DNA of 18,620 bases from Haplosporangium gracile (lineage: Eukaryota; Mortierellomycota; Mortierellomycetes; Mortierellales; Mortierellaceae). The stretch is from NCBI GenBank assembly GCA_015499985.1, contig JAAAUF010000832.1, positions 1 to 18,620 of the forward strand, written 5' to 3'. The position numbers and the translations under genes are program-made. This document shows, in pieces, positions 1 to 8,622 of this stretch. The notes below the pieces were generated by a model. The model saw only the letters and a list, made by a program, of their open reading frames with translations. It made no database searches and was not told where the DNA came from. Position 1 is the stretch's first letter, and each line of letters opens with the position of its first letter.

Positions 1-2062
1 ACACAGTACAACTTCTTGGCCTCCTCGGTGCCATCGTTCCACTTCTTCTGGTTAAGAATGGTGTCGAGGGCGACGGCAGTCTTTCCGGTCTGACGATCAC
101 CAATAATCAACTCACGCTGACCACGACCGACGGGAACCATGGAGTCAATGCATTTGATACCAGTCAACATGGGCTCACGGACGGACTCACGGGGAAGAAT
201 ACCGGGGGCCTTGACCTGGGCACGGCGACGCTCAGAGGCGGCAATGGGGCCCTTTCCGTCGATGGGGTTACCGAGAGCATCGATGACACGGCCCAAAAGA
301 GCCTCACCGACGGGGAGATCGACAATGTTACCGGTACGCTTGACGGTATCACCCTCGCGAATGAGACGATCGTTACCGAAGACGACAATACCGACGTTGT
401 CGGCCTCCAAGTTCATGGCCATACCCTGTTCATATCAATTGATGGAATATGTTAGTCTCTGATTTGAACTACTTTTACTCAGCCAACTGTGTCGTCAATT
501 GCCTTTGAAAGAGGTCGATCTATTGCCGCTGTGTTCTGGAAAGAGCTAGTCGGAATGACCCGCTCGATCTGTATCCTAAGCGTAGCAGTAGAAAGAAGGC
601 TCCGCAAAGGAGAGTGCTCATCCTCGAGTTGCTTGCTTCCCGGTTCTCCAAGGGAGAGCAAAGATTCCTAATGCCTATCCTTCTGTTCTGAAAAAGTACG
701 AGTGCTTTACCTTGACACCGCTGGAGAACTCAACCATCTCCTCGGCCTGGCAGTTCTTCAAACCGTAGACACGGGCAATACCGTCTCCAATAGACAAGAC
801 ACGGCCGGTCTCCTGGATATCGACGGAGGCGTTGAGGCCGTTGATGCGGTCCTCGAGGATGGAGGTGACCTCAGAGGTGGCTATTGAAAGTAGACAATCG
901 GATACCATACCATAGTCAGCTTTCATGTGTCAACAGCACTAGGAGTTGCCAATATGGCTCAGGGTATCTCTCAGTAGTAGAAGACGAGTTGTTGTCTGTC
1001 TCTCGCTGCCTCATTCTCTGCTTGTGGTGTGCCTGCGATTTCTTACCAGGCTTGGCGGTAGCGTAGTTGCGGATGGCCGAGAAAGCACCGACGTTGGCGC
1101 GAGCCTACAAGTAGACCAGAGAGATAAGAAATAACAACAAACCGTTAGGATCGCATGGTTCAGTTGGGGGCCAGTTGGAGGAAATGGGGTTTTCGTAGAA
1201 AGTGTGTATGTGTGGGAAGATAGTGATTTGAAGGTTGCATTTTAGCACAGAAACAACTGGCTCCTAATATTATTATTCAGATCCGACCAGTTCCGATCCA
1301 CTGGCTTAATGATCAGGAAACAACGATCCCTCTCTCCTCTTATTTTACCCGTAGGCTGGATCCCCTTCTGTCTTAATCTGGTTGTTGCTGTTGAAAAATA
1401 AGTGAACAACGCTTGGTGCTCCAGTCCTGAAAGGGAGGATCACTCCCATCTGTATGTATGTCCAGATCAGGCTGGGAAAAAATAACGCGGGGAGAGACTC
1501 CATATGATCCAACCCAGACAAGGAGACCGACAGCGACCATCCTCATGATGATAGATTCAACTGCCGTTGACCCCACGGGTTGGCGTTGTCGAGTGGTTCA
1601 TCCTATTGTGAACCTGCACCCGACTTGTATTGCTGAAATGATCAAGGTCGTTGTATTCCAGGTATCCAAAAACGACGCGCTGAGAGTTCAAAAAAGCTCA
1701 GGGACGGATACAAGGCAAGGGTCAATACGACCAATTGAAGTGTCCACAACTGTTCCCGTTGCTATTGTTATTGTTGTTGCCACTTGTGCTGGCGCTCCCG
1801 AAGTACTTGTTTCTTAGTTGTCGAGCTGATTGTTGTTGTTGTTGAGGTCGAGTATTGTAGTATTGTATGCCTGATGAGTCTCCTTTAGCTTAGGGCTGAA
1901 TAACACAAAGAAACGGAAGGAGGAGAGAGTAGGAAAAAAAAGGTGTGTGTATGAAAGTAAAAGTGAAAGTGTGAAGGTGATGAAGAAGAGACGTACCACG
2001 GGGGAGCTACGGGCCAAGGCGATGGCGGCGGGGCGAGCAGCGCGGGTAAGGGAGCGAAGCAT
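1..2062 (-). CDS. ATP1: Mitochondrial F1F0 ATP synthase subunit alpha, 5' part (four exons, cut by window edge)
   Basis: This is the alpha subunit of the F1 catalytic head in the mitochondrial matrix, which carries the non-catalytic nucleotide sites. Exons read by hand: 2062-1997, 1104-1047, 880-711 and 425 to beyond 1; all junctions are GT-AG and in frame, giving 239 complete codons. Exons 1-2 encode an Arg/Ala-rich mitochondrial presequence ([20 protein letters not shown]...). Exons 3-4 encode the family core: [45 protein letters not shown] and [11 protein letters not shown]. The Walker A loop GDRQTGKT lies at 101-78. About half of the roughly 550-residue family length is present; the rest lies left of the window. 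Introns are 892, 166 and 285 nt; the first is unusually long for this neighbourhood and separates the first part of the presequence from its remainder. Identification is very secure; the exact exon 1 start is slightly less so. Confidence 0.96.
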
Positions 2063-2161
2063 GATGTGATGTGTGTGAGGGGGGAGAGGGGGGAGGAGGA
2101 GGATGGAACTGAGTAGAAAAGAAATCAAAAATACGAAAGTGAAGTCGTCCTCTTCTACCAC

Positions 2162-2172
2162 AAGCCAGCGCT
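2162..2172 (+). repeat. AAGCCAGCGCT motif, copy 1
   Basis: Eleven bases identical to 2342-2352, exactly 180 bp apart, and to the reverse complement of 3175-3185. It sits 100 bp upstream of the ATP1 ATG, followed by a short CGCT run. Confidence 0.5.
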
Positions 2173-2276
2173 CGCTCGCTCGCTCTGCTCGAAAAAATTA
2201 CGGGCCGGGGCGGGGCAAACAGTGTGAGCAGGGGGGAGAGCAGACAGCACAAGCGATAAACAAATAATTGTGATCA

Positions 2277-2336
2277 ACGTCACAACTGAAATGGTTGCAC
2301 CATTAACATTCGCAATCAGATATAATTCGATGACGT
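2277..2336. promoter_or_regulatory. Pair of inverted ATF/CREB-like half sites upstream of ATP1
   Basis: ACGTCA at 2277-2282 and TGACGT(AA) at 2331-2336 are inverted copies of the bZIP core TGACGT, 215-275 bp upstream of the ATP1 start codon. bZIP factors of the ATF/CREB class bind this core in fungi. Two six-base matches can arise by chance, so this is only a candidate. Confidence 0.2.
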
Positions 2337-2341
2337 AAAAA

Positions 2342-2352
2342 AAGCCAGCGCT
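2342..2352 (+). repeat. AAGCCAGCGCT motif, copy 2
   Basis: Second exact copy of the 11-base motif. It continues into a GCGCTAGCGC palindrome. It could be a transcription-factor site or a remnant of a dispersed repeat; the sequence does not decide. Confidence 0.45.
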
Positions 2353-3174
2353 AGCGCGCCTTATTAGCTTTGATCTTTGCGCGTCTGGATATCATTCGTA
2401 CTGGAACAAACTTGTGTTGTTTCTATCAAAAAAAAAAAAAAATTAGCAGCAAAACACATTATTCTTAAGGTAAATTAATTATGGAGTCTGAAACATAAAA
2501 TACAAGGAACAAACCTTAGTATGCTAGGCCAACTTACATATGCTATCTTCTTGAGCTTTCTCTTTCGATAGAATTGACACAGAAACTGCTTGTGCCTCTA
2601 AGTACGACGGGAGAGGACAGAACAGAACATACGTTTACACAACCGAAAGACTGAAGATAAGTGTGAGAAATAGATGTTTTGGATGAATTCTTACTTTGAC
2701 AAAGCGTGGCGAGGGGAAAGGTGAGGAGAGAGAAGAGAAGGGAAGTGAAGAAAAAAGAAAAGAGAGAAGAGCAGAAGACGCATTTACGGCTAAATATCAG
2801 CTTTTCTTTGATCACTGATGTTGAGGCTGTCTGCGTATCGCCAAGTATGTCGCGACAAAAAGAACGAACGCGAAGCCTCCTCCAAAATGATTATGTGTGA
2901 TTTCCATACTCGGATAATGCAGGCATTTGGTTTGCGATTTATTCATAGTCGGTCAGAGTGAGAAACACACGTGTTGAAGGGAAGGAAGTATACGTTTGGT
3001 CTTGACATGCCTTTTGTTTCGTTCCTCTTCTGATTCATAACTTCCTGCGCAAGGTCTTTTTTTTTTTACAACCTCGGTTCAGATACTGATCAGCCTGCTG
3101 ATTCAAAAAAAAATGCAACATATCTATCACCCCGTCCGCCCGATCTCTGCGAATTTCTATGCATCCAAGTCCTG

Positions 3175-3185
3175 AGCGCTGGCTT
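3175..3185 (-). repeat. AAGCCAGCGCT motif, copy 3 (inverted)
   Basis: Exact copy in inverted orientation, close to the 5' end of the 3220-3864 open frame. Copies 2 and 3 therefore bracket the ATP1-distal intergenic DNA. Confidence 0.45.
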
Positions 3186-3219
3186 CTTGACTAAACAACC
3201 CAGCAAATACGCCTTCTCG

Positions 3220-3864
3220 ATGAATGCATTCTTTTCAGAGTGTCTCCAGGCTCCGATACCCGCAAAGTCGAAACAAATATTACGTCCCCTGGCCCACTTG
3301 CTCCGGGTGGGTATTGTCTTCTTCAGCAACAGACACGTACCGATTCAGTACATCCCGGAAGGGGTTCAACATTTCATTAGGATCCTGCACAAACAAAATG
3401 CTCAGGACAGGGTCGGCCAGTTTACACCACTTGCGCTGACAAGAACGCCACCTGTACCCGTGAACGAACCTCTCCAGGAGCCATCAGCAAAACGAGCACG
3501 ACTGCTTGCAAGGCAATATCCCTCAGCAATCCCCAAAGAGTCCAAGGAGGGTTCAGTCAAGGCCGCGAAGGATTCATGTCCTGGTGTCAATGGACTACAA
3601 CATCGGGAAGCCCTTCGTCAGGCGAGGAAGGCAGAAAGTCCGATATTTTCGATCAGAGCACCTGCAAGTGAGGGCAAGGCCTTCATCTCGAGCTTGGCCT
3701 CTGTCACGACGACATTCAACCACAGAAGGCATGTGATTGGCGCTTCCTTGAATGTGCCGCTCATTAAGGCCGAATGCCAAGAACGAGGAATGAATTTCGG
3801 ATATCGGTATATTGATTGTAACCAAATTGCGGATGTCAATGGTTTCGTCTATACCAAGACGTGA
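3220..3864 (+). CDS. Open frame of unknown identity, possibly a gene relic
   Basis: An uninterrupted frame of 214 codons from ATG 3220 to TGA 3862-3864; the frame is open leftwards to at least 3187. I do not recognise the product. The C-terminal third (GMNFGYRYIDCNQIADVNGF, with a preceding NVPLIKAECQER) reads like natural protein, while the middle is Pro/Ala/Lys/Arg-rich. Downstream, another frame continues with EEVYRTLLFIIKRHSVMYVN at about 3860-3925, which suggests a frameshift or an exon of a longer decayed gene. One minus-strand frame is also largely open between 3839 and 3090, so even the strand is not certain. It may be the 5' part of the degenerate gene that follows. No catalytic motif was found and there is no intron signal inside. 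Confidence 0.3.
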   Translation: MNAFFSECLQAPIPAKSKQILRPLAHLLRVGIVFFSNRHVPIQYIPEGVQHFIRILHKQNAQDRVGQFTPLALTRTPPVPVNEPLQEPSAKRARLLARQYPSAIPKESKEGSVKAAKDSCPGVNGLQHREALRQARKAESPIFSIRAPASEGKAFISSLASVTTTFNHRRHVIGASLNVPLIKAECQERGMNFGYRYIDCNQIADVNGFVYTKT

Positions 3865-3953
3865 AGAGGTTTACAGAACCTTACTTTTTATTATCAAACG
3901 CCATAGCGTCATGTATGTCAACCAGTCTGTTGTGCGGGTAATGCGATTCAAGG

Positions 3954-5465
3954 TTGCACAACTTAGCCACAACATCGTCACCAGTGCCTTGGCGGGGAGA
4001 GAAAAAAGTTGCGGCAGAGACAACCAGGCTGGATCTGGTTGAGAAGTCCGAAGAAGCGGCTGTGGTATCCAAGGTGGCGGACGCGGAGTTGGCCAAATGC
4101 CAACTGAAACTGAGAGGCGCAAGATCAGCAGCGACAGCAGCAAACGCCGACAACAAGGTCATCAAAAAACTTGCAGGATCATCTCCAGCATCACTCAACA
4201 GCGTCTTTACTTCCACCAACACCAATACCAACACTAACGCCTGCGGTAACAGCAGCGGTACGCACAGCGGACTTGCATGGATCAGTAAATCCACGCGTCA
4301 AATGTTGAAGCAGAGAGTGGACGAACAGCAGCTTATCGTATATCCAGCAAAAGCAGAATCCAAAAAGAAGCGCGCCATTGCCAGTTATTGGAACAAGTTA
4401 AAAACGGCAAAATCCCTTTCAACTACATTCATAACATCCACAGTATCAACATCGACACGGCTCCCCACCAAACCTTCATGAAAGCTCTCGTGCTGCCAAG
4501 CTTATCCAGAGCTCATGAATCTCGAGGGAATGCTTGGGACAATGTCGGCTCGAAATGTTCAGCGGCTTTTCACCTGGTTGGGTACTGATTATGAATTGGT
4601 AACGATGTCGACGTCCGTGGCGCTGAACTGAATGAAAGATGTCGTTCGATATCTTCTTGCTTTTGATCCGAATTTAAGGGACGAAATGAGTAAGCTCTTT
4701 GTTTGAAAGCTATAACATTTGTAGGAATTGCGTTTTTGTTCCTCTTGTTAATTTCAATTGCTTATTATGTGTGTTCTGCAGCGGACATGGGTGTATCAGC
4801 AGCGGACATGCCATCTCCTGAGGAGATGGTGGTGAGCCCTCCTCCACCGTCGGCAGATGATGAACGACGAGTCATGTTGGAGCAACTAAGAATCCCTGCT
4901 GCATTCAAGATTACGACCGAGTGTTTGAGGGAGATTTCGTTTGGACGGACTATCGCGCGTTTCCAGGAGCATGATCTGCACTTACCCAAGAATGACCCCG
5001 TCAGGCAAGCCTACGGAGAGCTGTCCAAGCGTTCTATGCATGCGGCCAACAGTTTTCAAGATATGCATGTTCTTCAGACAACTAGAAGATCCTTCAGGAT
5101 TACTCTACAAGCCTTTGAGAACTCTGCCAAAAGAAAGAGACAGGCCAAGACTTTGAAGCTCGCCAAGAAGCGTACCAAAAGTATCATTCTCGCTCGAGAA
5201 CGAGATTTCGCAGCAAAACAAGGTAACATGGCTTTGATATTGCTCCTGGCCTCGCCTATGATATACAAAAATTGTTATTGAGTAATTTGTTAATAGATTT
5301 CATTCTTATTTATCCACAGTGATGCCACAGGACTCGGGTGAGTTGGTGTATGTCGATCCTAACGACGCATGGTGCAACCCTTGCCGCGCCCACCACACTC
5401 CGAAAAATGAATGGCGTCTCTCAGCTACGCGGAGCTCCTTTGTCCGAAAAACAAGCCAACGGTAG
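3954..5465 (+). pseudogene. Degenerate three-exon gene with in-frame TGA stops
   Basis: One reading frame runs from about 3954 to 4689, interrupted only by TGA at 4479-4481 and 4629-4631. It then splices (GTAAGC at 4690, TTCTGCAG ending 4781) to 4782-5222, and again (GTAACA at 5223, TATCCACAG ending 5319) to 5320-5462 before TAG. Both introns, 92 and 97 nt, keep frame. Natural-looking stretches include ELMNLEGMLGTMSARNVQ, RLFTWLGTDYELVTM and DVVRYLLAFDPNLRDEM; exon 2 is basic near its end (SAKRKRQAKTLKLAKKRTKS). The apparent hydrophobic leader near 4703-4770 is translated intron. There is no in-frame ATG at the left end, so the 5' part is missing or lies in the preceding open frame. Orientation and adjacency suggest it is the N-terminal region of the Fanzor-like fragment at 5520-5819, but this link is inference. 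Confidence 0.5.
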
Positions 5466-5519
5466 TCTCCATGCTGATGATAGGGGATAGCGAGGACTGC
5501 CGTAGGTGCCAGACTGGGT

Positions 5520-5819
5520 GGGCACGTGGAAATGGGGGACAGTTGGCTTAGCAACGGGCATCAACGATACGGTAAAGTTGCCTCAGTCAACGAGAACATG
5601 CCATCCCAGACATGTATGCTCTGCTACCAACCGCTGTATCTGGCAAAATCGATCAGAGACGTTGACGGCAAGGACAAGTCGGTCTCCATTAACGGTGCCA
5701 AAAAATGCAGGAATCCATTCTGCCCCGAACGGATTTGCTCGTATACGATCCGATCGAGAGATACCCAGGCCGCTCTCGCCATTTTGGTGTCAGGATCCCA
5801 TGGAAGTTTATCTTGCTGA
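5520..5819 (+). pseudogene. Fanzor/TnpB-like nuclease relic: RuvC-II, zinc ribbon and RuvC-III
   Basis: The frame ending at TGA 5817-5819 shows the C-terminal signature of Fanzor/TnpB (OrfB-type) RNA-guided nucleases. A RuvC-II-like Glu lies in VNENMPSQTC (codon 5592-5594), where the family has a motif like NEyxTSxxC. A CxxC pair follows (5613-5624), then a second pair in KKCRNPFC, then SRDTQAALAI with the RuvC-III Asp codon at 5760-5762. An upstream stretch in another frame, KPTVVSMLMIGD (about 5450-5485), resembles the segment preceding RuvC-II. The region between is too short and out of frame, so the protein is broken by frameshift or deletion. No ATG begins this fragment; V-E-M at 5526-5534 is the first possible start. 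An AATAAA follows at 5850. Known Fanzor genes sit inside fungal transposons. Whether a matching guide RNA existed cannot be seen. Confidence 0.6.
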
Positions 5820-6169
5820 AACGAGAACCGTTGCTTGTCAATCGCAATCAATAAACGTCGCCGTTTTTGTTGTGGAGTATAATTTACACCAAATTTGAAA
5901 AACTCGTCATTTTATGACGTTCCTTATTGCTGGTGTGCCTGATTTATTTCAGGAATAATAGCTTTTCGAATTGCTAATTTTATGTGAAATCAACAATACT
6001 TTTTAACCGTCAATTTCGATATTTTATTTTTTGTAGTTTTTAGTGATCTGCTGTCGTGGGCGCGTGCTAGGACGCGTCGGGTAAAGGAATTAATTGAGCG
6101 TGTAAAGAAAGATGGAAAGAGAGAACGGAAAAGAAGAGAGGGAAGGAGGGAAGGAAGGAAAAGACTACT
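5820..6169. other. AT-rich intergenic DNA with two converging poly(A) signals
   Basis: AATAAA at 5850-5855 (plus) lies 31 bases past the Fanzor-like stop. TTTATT at 6023-6028 (AATAAA on minus) lies about 140 bases past the secreted-protein stop. A perfect small hairpin CGTCAT-TTT-ATGACG sits at 5905-5919. The block 5870-6050 is clearly more AT-rich than its surroundings and could be the 3' flank of the old mobile element. Confidence 0.5.
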
Positions 6170-6910
6170 TTACAGAGCTCCAATATCGGCAATAAGCTTG
6201 GCGCTAACAAGCAACTTGACACAGACATCAATAAAAGCCTTGAGGTGGACATCAATATCGACGCCGACTTTGGCAATAGCAGTGATGGCCACATGGAGCA
6301 AACCCAAAGCGTTCAAATCCAACTTCTTGACAAAGAGGGCCAAACGGAGCGAGACTTGGGCCTGCAATTCAGCCTTGATCTTAACGGTAAGCGCCTTGAC
6401 ATCGATGTTGATCAACGCAGCAACCTGGACAACAATTGCGTGGGCATTCTGATTGAGGCAGGCCTTGTCGGCCAGGGGGCAGATTTGGAGGACAACTGCG
6501 CGAACATGGGCATCAATGTTGGCAATCACGACGGCTTTCAGCTCGAGGTCGATTTTGGCCTTGATGTCGGCGTCAACATCGGCCTTGGCTTTGACTTGGA
6601 GATCCTTGACGTCCACTTCGGCGCCGAGCAGACCGCCCAGGAGCTCGGCCCTGGCGGTCAGCTTGACGTCGACATCGGCGCAGACTGAGGCCTTGAGATC
6701 GACACAGGCATCAACGAGGATCTCGGTTTCGGCTTCGACAAAGAGCTTGACGACGGCATCGATCAGACTGGGGACGGGGGTGGTGCTGCCGCCGCCGCGC
6801 TTGAGGAGTTCGACGGCGCGCTCGTGGTGGGGGAGCGTGGGGAGCGCCTGGGTCGTGGCGGTGAAAAGGGTGAAGGCCATGATGGCAGGAACGAAAGAGC
6901 TGATTCTCAT
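6170..6910 (-). CDS. Secreted Ala/Val/Asp/Lys-rich protein of unknown function
   Basis: An intronless 246-codon frame starting at ATG 6910-6908. Residues 1-22 form a classical signal peptide (MRISSF, hydrophobic core, ending TTQA-LP). A dibasic KR at residues 37-38 is a likely Kex2-type processing site, followed by GGGSTTP. The mature part alternates hydrophobic and charged residues in imperfect repeats around VDVK, IDLELKA, NIDAHVRA and NIDVKA, suggesting long amphipathic strands or helices. Five cysteines are present (DAC, SVC, QIC, KAC, DVC), four in the first two thirds. I know no named family with certainty; it could be a cell-wall, surface-active or effector-type protein. A TATA box lies at 7036-7043 and a poly(A) signal at 6028-6023. 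G/C-ending codons are strongly preferred, which also opens the opposite strand. Coding status is well supported; function is unknown. Confidence 0.8.
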   Translation of the reverse strand: MRISSFVPAIMAFTLFTATTQALPTLPHHERAVELLKRGGGSTTPVPSLIDAVVKLFVEAETEILVDACVDLKASVCADVDVKLTARAELLGGLLGAEVDVKDLQVKAKADVDADIKAKIDLELKAVVIANIDAHVRAVVLQICPLADKACLNQNAHAIVVQVAALINIDVKALTVKIKAELQAQVSLRLALFVKKLDLNALGLLHVAITAIAKVGVDIDVHLKAFIDVCVKLLVSAKLIADIGAL

Positions 6911-7035
6911 TTTGGAGTTGGGAGTGGTTGGGGACTAGGTGTTGTTGATGGGGAAGGTTGTTCGCTGCAAAAGTTGGAAAGTAGGTTGATTGAGGAGTGA
7001 AGAAAAAAAAAGAAATCTGGCACCGGCACCCTTTC

Positions 7036-7043
7036 CTTTTATA
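7036..7043 (-). promoter_or_regulatory. TATA box of the secreted-protein gene
   Basis: On the minus strand the sequence reads TATAAAAG, about 125 bases upstream of the ATG at 6910. The intervening leader is pyrimidine-rich and contains several CAAC/CAC stretches. A clear TATA box fits a strongly regulated gene for a secreted product and contrasts with the housekeeping genes in the window, where none was noticed. Confidence 0.6.
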
Positions 7044-7462
7044 CAAAAAAAAAGACGCAAGAAAACAATAACGAACAGTGCTTTTCAATAACTAAGCTGC
7101 ACAGAAGTAGTGAGAAGAAAGAAAGAGGCCTGGAACAGGTATATTGAATGGTGGCCCCCTCCCCCTCTCTCTGTGAGCAAATTGTCAGTTAGGTTTCTCC
7201 TTTGTGCGCGTCCAAGATTTTGTGAGTGCTTATTTGTTTGTTGTCGGTCCTGCACCAAATTTTTTTTTGGGGAGGGACAAACGGAACATGGGACAGATGG
7301 AATATGGGACGGATGAGATAGAGCATCATCCTTTACAACATCAACATCAAAATAACAACAACTATAACAATAGCAAAAATGGCCATCAACGCAGCAAAAT
7401 CATTCTTTTCTTAACCAGCTTCTGTCCTATGTCCGTTTGTCTTCTTTTTTGTTTTTAACGAT

Positions 7463-7521
7463 GCAGTAAACTAAACTGCGTGAAGTTAACTAACGCTGCT
7501 TGCAGTAAACTAAACTGGGTG
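7463..7521. repeat. Direct repeat of a 20-bp unit that is itself an inverted repeat
   Basis: The unit at 7463-7482 recurs at 7502-7521 with one mismatch (period 39). It begins GCAGTAAACTAAACTG. In copy 1, GCAGT and ACTGC are inverted arms around AAACTAA. A third partial copy, GCAGTATACT, follows at 7521. Confidence 0.55.
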
Positions 7522-8359
7522 CAGTATACTTCCGTTTGTGTAGGTTGAAAGCATGTCATGTGACTGAACAACTCCTCAGACTGAATAATGTTTCATTTCA
7601 TTTTGAACCCACGACGCAATAAATTTCTATCCTTTCGCCCGCAAAAGAAATGCGGTGTACTTGCCTTTCAGCTTAGTGTTTGCTTTTCATTTTTTTTTTA
7701 CCAACTTCTGACAACCTCCTTCTTGGGTTGCCGATATTAATAGCGAGGCATCCTAATCTCATCTACAGTGTAGGTATGTAAAAGTAGGGTAAGTACGGGT
7801 ATGTGTGAGTATTTTTCTGTGTGCTGCGAGGGAAGACGGAGATCAGGGATCAGGTACAAAGGGGCATCTACCTCTGGACAGTTGTGTTTGAAGTTGACAT
7901 GCCGGCCTATTTTTTCAGCGAGTTAGCCAAACAACACATTCCAGGTTGTAGTCTGCAGACTGCCAGTGCAATAAGGCCATTACAATAAACTTACTACACT
8001 GACTACTTTAAGCTGAGTAGCTGAGCTCAACGTACATGCATCTCCTTCCTGCGAGTTTTTACTAGCTTCGAAACGCTAGCCCCCATCTTTGCATGCCCCT
8101 CTTCTTCTCTCGTTGCTATCCCTATTCAATAAAGGTACATGCGTGCAGCAAAGAAGTTTAGATGTGAAAGTGTGTGAGTGTGAATTGGAGGTCAGTGCAA
8201 ATCGCAGAATGAAATGTACTCCTGCTCTGGTTACAAAGATACTTCACAAAAAAATAAAGGAGAGTCGGTCCATCTGACCGTCTGACTGTGTTGAGAGCAT
8301 CTGCAATCTATTTTTTTTTTCCTTCTTTGCCTGGCTCCCCAACTCCTCCCTCACTCTCA

Positions 8360-8392
8360 CCCCTCTCCCCTCTCTCCCCTCTCTCCCCTCTC
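8360..8392. repeat. CCCCTCTCT pyrimidine microsatellite
   Basis: Roughly four units of CCCCTCTCT or a variant in a wholly pyrimidine tract on the plus strand. It is typical slippage-prone low-complexity DNA, able in principle to form triplex structure. Confidence 0.6.
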
Positions 8393-8432
8393 GCGCACTT
8401 CATACATTCAACTCCTTCCCAAGGTCTCAGTA

Positions 8433-8460
8433 AACCCCTTTTGGATGAACCCCTTTTGGG
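8433..8460. repeat. Two copies of AACCCCTTTTGG
   Basis: Twelve identical bases at 8433-8444 and 8448-8459, separated by three bases. The C4T4 character is superficially telomere-like, but two interstitial copies do not indicate a telomere. Confidence 0.5.
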
Positions 8461-8622
8461 TTATAGGTTTAAAAATAGGTGACGGTCAATTCACACATAT
8501 ACACTTTTTTTTTCTGGTCAATGCGGGGACGTTAGGACGTTAGCAACCACAAAAATCAGCAGTGCTCGTTGCGTGGTGAAAAAAACCCTATCAAAAATCC
8601 TTATTCCCGAGCAATGGCACTA

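Larger units (their letters stand above)
2063..3186. other. ATP1 upstream intergenic DNA
   Basis: No credible gene is seen in these 1.1 kb. The first 150 bases next to ATP1 are G/A-rich on the plus strand, so the ATP1 leader is pyrimidine-rich. A CGCT run lies near 2170-2183, A-tracts lie near 2337-2347 and 2430, and a purine-rich block lies at about 2705-2770. The short open frames over these tracts are low-complexity and look like chance. An 11-base motif AAGCCAGCGCT recurs here (see the repeat entries). Confidence 0.6.
7044..8622. other. Gene-poor intergenic DNA
   Basis: About 1.6 kb without a convincing gene on either strand. Open frames are short, rich in Ser/Leu/Phe or Asn from low-complexity tracts, and lack splice-linked continuation. 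Visible structure is limited to an ACAACA/ATCAAC-rich patch at about 7335-7380 and the short repeats listed separately. Confidence 0.6.

Noticed and set aside
1458..1817. Plus-strand 119-codon open frame inside ATP1 intron 1
   Set aside because: It has no recognisable motif and a low-complexity tail from TTGTTG repeats, and it lies wholly in an intron on the opposite strand.
2543..2900. Open frames on both strands near 2.5-2.9 kb
   Set aside because: They are translations of a purine-rich tract (Lys/Arg/Glu or Phe/Leu/Ser) without conserved features.
4703..4780. Apparent N-terminal signal peptide or membrane segment (AITFVGIAFLFLLL...)
   Set aside because: It begins at a non-ATG codon and lies between a GTAAGC donor at 4690 and a TTCTGCAG acceptor ending at 4781. 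It is translated intron, and splicing joins coherent frames on both sides.
6198..6938. Three overlapping plus-strand open frames opposite the secreted-protein gene
   Set aside because: They mirror the G/C-ending codon bias of the minus-strand gene, which has a signal peptide, TATA box and poly(A) signal. The plus frames have none of these.
7540..7620. Possible minus-strand tRNA suggested by GTGGGTTCAAAA
   Set aside because: The T-arm does not close, and no A box, anticodon stem or acceptor stem can be formed.
8433..8460. Telomere-like C4T4 repeats
   Set aside because: Just two copies, interstitial, with normal genes further to the right.
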